From: Pseudomonadota bacterium
GTDB lineage: Bacteria > Desulfobacterota > Desulfobulbia > Desulfobulbales > SURF-16
Reading direction: 5' to 3'
Length of the DNA stretch: 21,162 nucleotides
Assembly (NCBI GenBank): GCA_030597865.1
Contig: JAUVQZ010000017.1
Location: forward strand, 1 to 21,162
This document shows positions 7,058 to 13,362 of this stretch, in pieces. Numbering within the stretch: the first letter of the stretch is position 1; the number at the start of each line of letters is the position of its first letter. The position numbers and the translations under genes were made by a program. The notes under the pieces are model-generated. The model saw only the letters and a list, made by a program, of their open reading frames with translations, was not told where the DNA came from and made no database searches.

Positions 7058-7178
7058 CCCTTCGACAGGCTCAGGGAACGGCGGCCCCGAGGTTATCCGG
7101 AGAGGAGGGTTCTCCCTGAGCCTAACGAAGGCGGTGTCCTGAACCTATCGAAGGCGATGCCCTGAGCTTGTCGAAGGG
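7058..7178. repeat. REP-like CCCTGAGC..GTCGAAGGG repeat cluster
   Basis: Four related 18-19 bp units are visible: CCCTTCGACAGGCTCAGGG at 7058-7076 (inverted), then CCCTGAGCCTAACGAAGG at 7114-7131, TCCTGAACCTATCGAAGG at 7137-7154, and CCCTGAGCTTGTCGAAGGG at 7160-7178. The last three start exactly 23 bp apart, so they form a short tandem array. The first is inverted relative to them and can pair with the second or the last. This motif is a well-known dispersed intergenic repeat family in many proteobacteria. It lies downstream of the fumarase beta gene and before the convergent terminator. Confidence 0.8.
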
Positions 7179-7248
7179 TTGGCTCGTTCAGGGCTGAATG
7201 TGAAAAACCAAAACCTCTAACCAGCAAGGGCTCCACGGTAAGCCGTGA

Positions 7249-7304
7249 TGACCATAAAAAAAGCGTTCCAGGGAAATTTCCCTGGAACGCTTTTTTTATG
7301 GTCA
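7249..7304. terminator. Perfect 56-bp palindrome, bidirectional intrinsic terminator
   Basis: 28 bases on each side of 7276/7277 are exact reverse complements. The core stem GCGTTCCAGGG/CCCTGGAACGC is flanked by seven A on the left and seven T on the right, so a GC stem followed by a U-run is produced on either strand. It sits between the plus-strand fumarase pair and the minus-strand ctpA, which converge here, and its last base is 14 bp from the ctpA stop. It should end both transcripts. Confidence 0.93.
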
Positions 7305-7317
7305 GTGCCGCGACAGG

Positions 7318-8694
7318 TTATCTGCTGTGCATGGAGCTGAAGATACTGGCGCTTTTTAGGATCATCAGGCCCTGTTTGAGCTGGTTGTCCTTCTCTATGA
7401 GATTTTTAATCTCATCAAGCTCCAGCTTGGTCTTGTCGTCCACAGTGCTTTGCTCCTCATCCTTCTTGGGCTCCTCTTTATCTTTGTTGTCCGGGGTCTT
7501 GTTGTTGAAATGATGGGGAAGATCTTTTTCACGGATGAATTTCGGCTTCTCCTTACCATTCTTCGCCTCTAACTCCTCTTCGGTGAGAAAGGCGGTGGGC
7601 ACAATGATGTCAGGGGTGATACCCGTGGCCTGGATGGAGCGGCCATTGGGGGTGTAATAGAGGGCGGTGGTCAGCCTCAGACCCGCACCGTTTGACATGG
7701 GATGGATGGTCTGCACAGAACCCTTACCAAAGGACTGGGCGCCAAGAACCAGGGCCCGTTTATGATCCTGCAGGGCACCTGCAACGATTTCTGAGGCGCT
7801 GGCACTGCCCTCGTTGACAAGAACGACAATGGGAAAGGTGTATTTTGTGCCATTTTTATGGGCCGAATAGCTCAGGTTGTTTTCTTTGAGCCTTGCCTTG
7901 GTGTAGACAATCAGCCCCTTATCCAGGAAGATGTCGGAGATACGGACGGCCTGATCAAGAAGACCCCCGGGATTATTGCGCAGGTCAAGGACCAGGCCTT
8001 TAAGATCGCCATCCTTGGTGAGTTCAGCCATGGATTTCTTGAAATCCTTGGTGGTGTTGGCCTGGAAGGAGCGGATGCGGATATACCCGTAACCAGGCTC
8101 AAGGGTCTTGGCCTTGACGCTGATAAGGGGGATATTGTTGCGGGTAATGGTCACCTCTTTTAGCTCGGTCCAGCCCTTGCGGTGGATGGATATGGTAACG
8201 TCTGTTCCCTTGGGGCCACGCAGGCGTTTAACGGCGTCCATCAGGGTCATATTCTTGGTGTACTCTCCCTCGATCTTGATGATTTTATCACCGGCCTTAA
8301 GACCCTTTTTAAAGGCAGGGGTGTCATCAATGGGGCTTACCACGGTCAGGATGGAATCCTTCATGGTGATCTCAATGCCGATGCCGGAGAAGCTGCCCTT
8401 GGTTTCAATCTGTAGATCCTTGAAGTCTTCGGGATCCATATATGATGAATGGGGATCCAGGGCGTTTAACATTCCCTTGATGGCACCCTCGAGGAGCTCC
8501 TTGGAATCGACATCCTCCACATAATTTTGTTGGAGCATATGGAGGATGGCCGTGAAGGTCTCAAGGTTCTGGTAGGTGTCCTGGGTCTGGGCAATGACCC
8601 TGGAGTCACGGTCCCAGAGGGGGAGAGTAAAGACGGGAAGGAGAAGAATAGCAACAAAGAGCAGACGCTTGGTGATGGAATTGCCTGATTTCAT
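7318..8694 (-). CDS. ctpA: CtpA, carboxy-terminal processing protease (S41 family)
   Basis: 458 residues. An N-terminal signal or anchor segment (about 10-27) exports it to the periplasm. A PDZ domain covers about 98-180 (FSGIGIEITMKD, PAFKKGLKAGDKIIKIEG). The S41 protease core has the catalytic pair Ser299 (GSASASE) and Lys324 (FGKGSVQ), 25 residues apart as in E. coli Prc. The C-terminus from about 385 is highly charged and likely disordered. Such proteases trim or degrade periplasmic proteins, often peptidoglycan hydrolases or their regulators. It is the last gene of the ftsE-ftsX-envC-ctpA group, which suggests a target in cell-wall splitting. A 189-bp gap with its own candidate promoter separates it from envC. 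Confidence 0.93.
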   Translation of the reverse strand: MKSGNSITKRLLFVAILLLPVFTLPLWDRDSRVIAQTQDTYQNLETFTAILHMLQQNYVEDVDSKELLEGAIKGMLNALDPHSSYMDPEDFKDLQIETKGSFSGIGIEITMKDSILTVVSPIDDTPAFKKGLKAGDKIIKIEGEYTKNMTLMDAVKRLRGPKGTDVTISIHRKGWTELKEVTITRNNIPLISVKAKTLEPGYGYIRIRSFQANTTKDFKKSMAELTKDGDLKGLVLDLRNNPGGLLDQAVRISDIFLDKGLIVYTKARLKENNLSYSAHKNGTKYTFPIVVLVNEGSASASEIVAGALQDHKRALVLGAQSFGKGSVQTIHPMSNGAGLRLTTALYYTPNGRSIQATGITPDIIVPTAFLTEEELEAKNGKEKPKFIREKDLPHHFNNKTPDNKDKEEPKKDEEQSTVDDKTKLELDEIKNLIEKDNQLKQGLMILKSASIFSSMHSR

Positions 8695-8780
8695 GGAAAA
8701 CCTTACGGGGATTTTTACAAATGGTCAGTGGTGCGAACTTAACGGTAAAGAGGGCACCTGGAATAAAAAGAACAAGTTTA

Positions 8781-8809
8781 ATAATAACATGGATAGTAGA
8801 GGACGACAA
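8781..8809 (-). promoter_or_regulatory. Candidate sigma-70 promoter of ctpA
   Basis: On the minus strand, TTGTCG (8804-8809) and TATTAT (8781-8786) are separated by exactly 17 nt. The -10 matches consensus at five of six bases and the -35 at four. Transcription would begin near 8775, about 80 nt before the ctpA ATG. This lets ctpA be expressed separately from ftsEX-envC. Confidence 0.55.
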
Positions 8810-8883
8810 AAGGTAATTTGTTCCCGAACTGGCCAGCTCCATGGTAACGGGGTAAAGGAGAAGGGGGATGCATGGGCGGCAGA

Positions 8884-10206
8884 TCAGGGTGTTTTCTGAA
8901 GACCGGGGGCCATGACTATATACTGGGGGTCAAGCCAGGTAAGGGGGTCCTCCGCCTCTGTTTTGAGACGGATTTCAAGGTGGATGGCACTTTGTAATTG
9001 CCCGGTATGTTTGGAGGCCATGGCAATCTCGTCACCCTGGCTGACAATATCGCCCGCTTTGACCAGAAAAGTTGCTGTGCCGCTGGTCATGGTGTAGTAG
9101 CCATCGGTGTGGCTGATGATGATCAGTTGGCCATAGCCCTTGACAAAGCCGGTGTGAACCACCTTGCCTTTAAAGATGGCCCGGATAATGGATCCAGGTT
9201 CAATATTAAAATCTACGCCATGGGAAGGCTGGGCCTCGCCGGCCAGGGAGGCGGCATTGTCGCCAAACTGGCTGATCACCGTACCAACCACAGGTGAGGG
9301 CAGTAAACCCTTCTGGCCGCCAAAGCCCCGCATCCAGGACGGTTTGCGTTTCTTGTGAGGTTCAAGGGGGAAGGAGGCGATCATCCATTCCTCCTTCTGC
9401 TTCCTGGCGATTTCCGCCTGTTTCTCGAACTCTTCCAGCTCAATAATCAGGGCCTTGGCAGATTCCTCAAGATCCTGGGCCGCATGTCTGTAGAGGTTCT
9501 TCTCGGCCTTGATACGGCGAAGAAACTCCCGGCGCTCAAGCTTGGTCTCAGCCAGAAGCCCCTGCTGTTCTTTGGCCCTGATCATGGCCTCTTCCAGTGT
9601 GGCCTGTTGCGCAATATGGGAATTCCGGGAATCTTCAAACTCAACGAGTTTACCTCGAAACCGGGCGATGAGCGTCTGGTCATGGCGCAGCATATGGCGG
9701 TAATACTCATGAAAATTAACAAGGTCCGGCAGGGTGGCTGATGAGAAGGTGATATTAAGAACCCCTATCTCGCCCATGCGATAATAGGCGGCCAGCCTTT
9801 TCTCGGTTTGGCGGCCCAGGATATCTTTTTCCCCCTTGATCTCTGCAAGGGCGACCTGCATTTCCCGTGTTTTTAACTTTTCAACCTGAAGCTGGTTGTA
9901 GAGACGGACCAGGAGCTTGCTCTCCCCTATAATATTTTCATCGAGCTCAGCAAGCTCATTGAGAAGGGTTTCCTCCTTTTGGCGAGTCAGCTCGAAACTC
10001 TCCTGCTGGGCCTCAAGACCCTGCTGGATCCGACTCAGCCTCTTCTTATGTTCAAAGAGATCCTGCTCAGCAATGCGCACTGCCTCTTGCAAGCCCAAGT
10101 CATCGCTATACTCATAGGCCAAGACATGGCCGCTAAGGACCAGGCAATGGTACAGGGCGATGAGAACGATTATATGTAGGGGTCTCTGGAAACAGCAGCA
10201 AATCAT
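8884..10206 (-). CDS. envC: EnvC-like murein hydrolase activator (coiled coil plus degenerate LytM domain)
   Basis: 440 residues. A signal peptide (about 8-30, ending HVLA) is followed by long coiled-coil stretches (about 35-140 and 180-275) and a LytM/M23-type domain (about 300-430). The domain has lost its active site: the first zinc His is Ser328 in SHGVD (Asp332 kept), the His of the YxHL motif is Gly376, and the first His of HxH is Ala407 (His409 kept). In E. coli, EnvC is similarly inactive as a hydrolase, is held by the FtsX periplasmic loop and activates amidases AmiA/AmiB at the septum. It lies 5 bp after ftsX, which strongly supports this role. M23 peptidase is the annotation a domain search would give, but catalysis is unlikely. 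Confidence 0.88.
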   Translation of the reverse strand: MICCCFQRPLHIIVLIALYHCLVLSGHVLAYEYSDDLGLQEAVRIAEQDLFEHKKRLSRIQQGLEAQQESFELTRQKEETLLNELAELDENIIGESKLLVRLYNQLQVEKLKTREMQVALAEIKGEKDILGRQTEKRLAAYYRMGEIGVLNITFSSATLPDLVNFHEYYRHMLRHDQTLIARFRGKLVEFEDSRNSHIAQQATLEEAMIRAKEQQGLLAETKLERREFLRRIKAEKNLYRHAAQDLEESAKALIIELEEFEKQAEIARKQKEEWMIASFPLEPHKKRKPSWMRGFGGQKGLLPSPVVGTVISQFGDNAASLAGEAQPSHGVDFNIEPGSIIRAIFKGKVVHTGFVKGYGQLIIISHTDGYYTMTSGTATFLVKAGDIVSQGDEIAMASKHTGQLQSAIHLEIRLKTEAEDPLTWLDPQYIVMAPGLQKTP

Positions 10207-10211
10207 GGGGC

Positions 10212-11099
10212 TTATACCTTCAGATATTTCCTGATGGAGATGAGGCTGCCACTGGAGCAGAGGAGGAGGGAGATGAGAAAAATGGTGCCGATGTTGGCCA
10301 AAGGAAGAAAGGAGAGTTCAAAAAGATTCATGAAGACCGGCCCTGAAAAATGGTTTTTGATCCATTGGAATAGGAAAAAGAGGGAGAGCAGGCCGCTGAA
10401 GGCCCCAAAAAGGCCAAGCAGAAAACCTTCCACCATGACCGGGCCGCGAATATAGCGGTCTGTGGCGCCGAGAAAGCGTAGGATCTCTAACTCCTCCTGG
10501 CGCGACTCCAAGGTAAGGCGGATGGTATAGGAAACCATGAAAACGGAGGTAAGGATGAGAAGTGCGCCACTTAAAAGGACGATGATGCGCAGCAGGCTGA
10601 TAAAATAGCCGAAGCGTTCGATCCACTCCTGGCCATACTGGACCTTAACGGCCCCTGGCAGGCTCCCCAGATAATCGCTGAAATCCTTTATGCGGGCGAG
10701 ACTCTTTAGGTTGTTAGAGGGGAAGATCTCCACCGAGTATGGCAGGAAGGAGGGGTCAAGATCCTCCAGTACATCACTTTCCTGGCCGAGCTGCCTGGTC
10801 AGACGGGCAAAGGCCTCCTCTTTGGAGATAAAGGCAATCTTCTCCACCCTGTCAAAATCGGTGATTTTCTTTTTGAACTCCTGGCGAAAGGCTGCCGGCA
10901 CCTCTTGCTCCAGATAGACAATGAGGCGCAGTTCGTTGCCCAGGCGGCTGCTTGCCTTCTGCATGTTGGTGTAGATCAAAAAGAAGAATGAGAAGATGAG
11001 CACGGAAAGGGAGACCGTAAACAGGGTCATCACCTGGGAGGCCCAGCCATGGCGCGAGTTGCGGGCCAGTTGACCAAGTATGAATGATATATATCGCAT
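10212..11099 (-). CDS. ftsX: FtsX, cell-division ABC transporter-like permease
   Basis: 295 residues with the FtsX layout: a cytoplasmic N-terminus, a first membrane segment at about 24-45, a periplasmic domain of about 120 residues (46-165), and three further segments near 170-198, 222-246 and 265-287. SRQEELEILRFLGATDRYIRGPV, just after the second segment, is the conserved cytoplasmic coupling region. FtsX with FtsE does not seem to transport a substrate; it passes ATP-driven changes to a periplasmic partner that controls septal wall hydrolysis. That partner is encoded next to it (envC). The start ATG has AAGG 6 nt upstream and lies 13 bp after the ftsE stop. Confidence 0.93.
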   Translation of the reverse strand: MRYISFILGQLARNSRHGWASQVMTLFTVSLSVLIFSFFFLIYTNMQKASSRLGNELRLIVYLEQEVPAAFRQEFKKKITDFDRVEKIAFISKEEAFARLTRQLGQESDVLEDLDPSFLPYSVEIFPSNNLKSLARIKDFSDYLGSLPGAVKVQYGQEWIERFGYFISLLRIIVLLSGALLILTSVFMVSYTIRLTLESRQEELEILRFLGATDRYIRGPVMVEGFLLGLFGAFSGLLSLFFLFQWIKNHFSGPVFMNLFELSFLPLANIGTIFLISLLLCSSGSLISIRKYLKV

Positions 11100-11112
11100 A
11101 ATGCCTTTTTAG

Positions 11113-11826
11113 TTAGAGATCAAAGTTAACCTTGATAATTTCCTGGAGTTTGCCGTTTTCCAGGTTGACAATCCGATGACTTGATTTTTGCCAGATCGCC
11201 TGGTCGTGGGTGGCGATGATAATGGTTGTTCCTTCCTCATGGAGGCGGTTAAAGAGATCCATAACCAAAGATGTGGCAGCCGGATCAAGATTACCGGTGG
11301 GCTCATCAGCGAGTATGAGGGGCGGTTTGTTGGCGCAGGCCCGGGCAATGGAAACCCGTTGTTGCTCGCCCCTGGAGAGCTTACTGGTTGGGGTATGGAT
11401 TTTGTCGGCCAGTCCGAGGTTGGCCAAAAGCTCCAATACCCGCTGCTTGATCTTCTTGGGGTTTTCGTAGCGGACCTCCATGGCCAGGGCGATATTTTGA
11501 TACACCGTCTGTTTGGAGAGCAGCCTGAAATCTTGATAGGCGACGCCAATATGTTGACGCATCTTTTGCAGGGCATGGCCGGAGAGCTTGCTGATGTCCT
11601 TTTTGTCCATCTCTATAAGACCCATGGTGGGGCTCTCGAGGAAACAGAGGAGCTTGAGCAGGGTTGTCTTGCCGGCCCCGCTGACTCCGGTGAGAAAGAT
11701 CATCTCCCCATGGCCCACTGCCAGGGAAACCTCGTCAAGTGCCATGATGTCTGGTGGGTAGGTCTTGGTGACTTTTACAATGTCAATGAGGGCCGTATCG
11801 ATGGGAGGCGCTGTGTCAGATGTCAT
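11113..11826 (-). CDS. ftsE: FtsE, cell-division ABC ATPase
   Basis: 237 residues, slightly longer than E. coli FtsE (222) because of an N-terminal extension of about 13 residues. All ABC motifs are present: Walker A at 47-55 (GVSGAGKTT), Q-loop (YQDFRLL), signature LSRGEQQRVSIARA, Walker B LILADEPTGNLD and the switch His in IIIATHD. YQDFRLL and LSRGEQQR are typical of FtsE. It binds FtsX at the inner membrane and couples ATP hydrolysis to activation of septal peptidoglycan splitting through EnvC. It is the first gene of the minus-strand group, and its upstream region is shared with the divergent sigma-54 activator gene. No strong promoter for it was recognised. Confidence 0.95.
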   Translation of the reverse strand: MTSDTAPPIDTALIDIVKVTKTYPPDIMALDEVSLAVGHGEMIFLTGVSGAGKTTLLKLLCFLESPTMGLIEMDKKDISKLSGHALQKMRQHIGVAYQDFRLLSKQTVYQNIALAMEVRYENPKKIKQRVLELLANLGLADKIHTPTSKLSRGEQQRVSIARACANKPPLILADEPTGNLDPAATSLVMDLFNRLHEEGTTIIIATHDQAIWQKSSHRIVNLENGKLQEIIKVNFDL

Positions 11827-12238
11827 AGATGGTGTTAGATGGGAAAGGGAGCGAAAAAAAGGGCGGTGTTGGTTTAAGTTAGCGAAATGATATGAGAAAA
11901 AATATTGTGACAGAATTATGACGCTTGGGGTGTTGCAATCGCCCTAAAGTAGTGTTAAAAAAATTGACACCCTGTATACCGTATTATATACCAGGTTTTA
12001 GGAATAAAAGAAAATCATTGAGTTAGCTATCTTTTTTTGCAGGGAACAGGGGTGACCGGTATTTTTTTATGACCACTGTTTCTCTGTCCTGGGGGTACGA
12101 AGCCCTTAGACTTTTTTTGCCTATCTCTGGGGTCGGAGATCCTAACAGTTTCCCTTGGCAGGGGTGATTATCCTGCTGTCTCTGGAAATGAGGAACGTGG
12201 TCAGTCGTTTTAACCTTCTTTACTCCCAGCAGGAGACC
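11827..12238. other. Divergent intergenic region between ftsE and the FleQ-like gene
   Basis: About 410 bp that is more AT-rich than its surroundings and shows no supported gene. It holds the promoter described at 11964-11992 and a long leader of about 240 nt before the chosen start of the activator. Possible upstream in-frame starts are TTG 12155 and ATG 12188, neither with a clear ribosome-binding site. No sigma-54 promoter was seen here. Confidence 0.6.
11964..11992 (+). promoter_or_regulatory. Candidate sigma-70 promoter of the FleQ-like activator, with dyad
   Basis: A perfect -35 TTGACA at 11964-11969 and TATACC at 11987-11992 are 17 nt apart; an alternative TATATA at 11985-11990 gives 15 nt. 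The -10 area lies in an imperfect dyad, CCTGTATA at 11971-11978 facing TATACCAGG at 11987-11995, with one base offset, which could be an operator. Start of transcription would be near 12000. Confidence 0.55.
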
Positions 12239-13282
12239 ATGAACAGCATGTCTAAAGTTGAAGCAGCCCCTGCCCATAAAAAATCTAAGAAATCAAAATT
12301 GCCCCCTTTCTGCAGCAATATCATTGGCAAAAGCCCTTCTATTTGCAAGGTTTTTTCACTTATTGAAAAGGTGCAGGATACTGACTCCACTGTTTTGATT
12401 CAGGGGGAATCTGGCACTGGTAAGGAACTCATTGCCCAGGCCCTCCATTACGGTGGTGAGCGGGGGGATAAACCTTTTGTGCCGGTGAACTGCGGGGCCA
12501 TTCCGGCAGAGCTCCTTGAGTCGGAGCTGTTTGGCCATGAAAAAGGGGCCTTTACCCATGCCATTCGCACCCGGATCGGTCGTTTTGAGATGGCGGACAG
12601 GGGCACGGTGTTTCTCGATGAGATCGCTGAGATGAGTCCTGTTCTGCAGGTCAAACTGCTGCGGGTTCTCCAGGAGAAAAAGTTTGAAAGGGTGGGGGGG
12701 GCCAAAACAATCACCTCCGACTTTCGGGTCATCGCCGCCACCAATCGTGATCTGGCTGAAGAGGTACGCAATGGACATTTCCGGGAGGATCTCTACTACC
12801 GGCTTACGGTAATTCCCATAGAATCCCCGCCGCTTCGGGTGCGTAAAAGCGATATTCCCCTCCTGGTGGAAAAATTTCTGGAGCGTTTCTGTGCCTCTAA
12901 AAAAAGGGTGATTCGCAAGATTGATGATGATGCCATGGAATGCCTGAAACGCTACCAGTGGCCCGGTAATGTCCGCGAACTCGAAAATATGGTTGAGCGC
13001 ATGGTCATTTTGGCGGCTGGCGACGTGATAACCCTGGAGGATCTGCCCCCCCAGCTTTTGAATGCCTCGGCTTCGGTTGTTTCAGCGGTTGTTGAGGAGA
13101 TTCCTGAAACTGATTTCTGCCTGAGTGAGGTGGTCGCTGATTATGAGATGAAGTTGATCGTCAGGGCCCTGCACCAGACAGGCTGGGTGAAAAATAGAGC
13201 GGCGAAATTATTGAAGGTAAACCGGACCACCCTGCTTGAAAAAATGAAGCGGCACGGTGTGGTCAAACCAGCGGAAAGTTAA
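12239..13282 (+). CDS. FleQ/FlrA-like sigma-54 activator lacking the N-terminal FleQ domain
   Basis: 347 residues from the chosen ATG: a short basic N-terminus (1-25), an AAA+ domain (about 27-260) and a Fis-type helix-turn-helix (about 305-345). Walker A is GESGTGKE at 56-63, Walker B has Asp127-Glu128, and the sigma-54 contact loop reads GAFTHA (103-108) instead of GAFTGA. The DNA-binding end, RTTLLEKMKRHGV, closely resembles FleQ/FlrA, the flagellar master activators. The N-terminal domain of about 130 residues in FleQ is missing. The ATG at 12239 follows AGGAG by 3 nt; ATG 12248 is 12 nt away and ATG 12188 is also possible. The flagellar genes downstream and their sigma-54 promoters support a motility role, which is inferred. 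An 8-G tract lies at 12694-12701. Confidence 0.85.
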   Translation: MNSMSKVEAAPAHKKSKKSKLPPFCSNIIGKSPSICKVFSLIEKVQDTDSTVLIQGESGTGKELIAQALHYGGERGDKPFVPVNCGAIPAELLESELFGHEKGAFTHAIRTRIGRFEMADRGTVFLDEIAEMSPVLQVKLLRVLQEKKFERVGGAKTITSDFRVIAATNRDLAEEVRNGHFREDLYYRLTVIPIESPPLRVRKSDIPLLVEKFLERFCASKKRVIRKIDDDAMECLKRYQWPGNVRELENMVERMVILAAGDVITLEDLPPQLLNASASVVSAVVEEIPETDFCLSEVVADYEMKLIVRALHQTGWVKNRAAKLLKVNRTTLLEKMKRHGVVKPAES

Positions 13283-13362
13283 GTCATGGGCATGATTGAT
13301 GGCGCTTTGTTTAATATTCGTTCCCCGGGTGCCTTCTGCCGGATAAGGCAGGGGAGGTAATT

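Noticed and set aside
6593..7165. 190-codon frame in the fumarase beta gene reaching into the repeat cluster
   Set aside because: It is an out-of-frame shadow of the beta subunit, which has clear family motifs, and its end is made of repeat units.
8606..8842. 78-codon minus-strand frame between ctpA and envC
   Set aside because: It overlaps the start of ctpA in another frame, shows no domain, and covers the candidate ctpA promoter.
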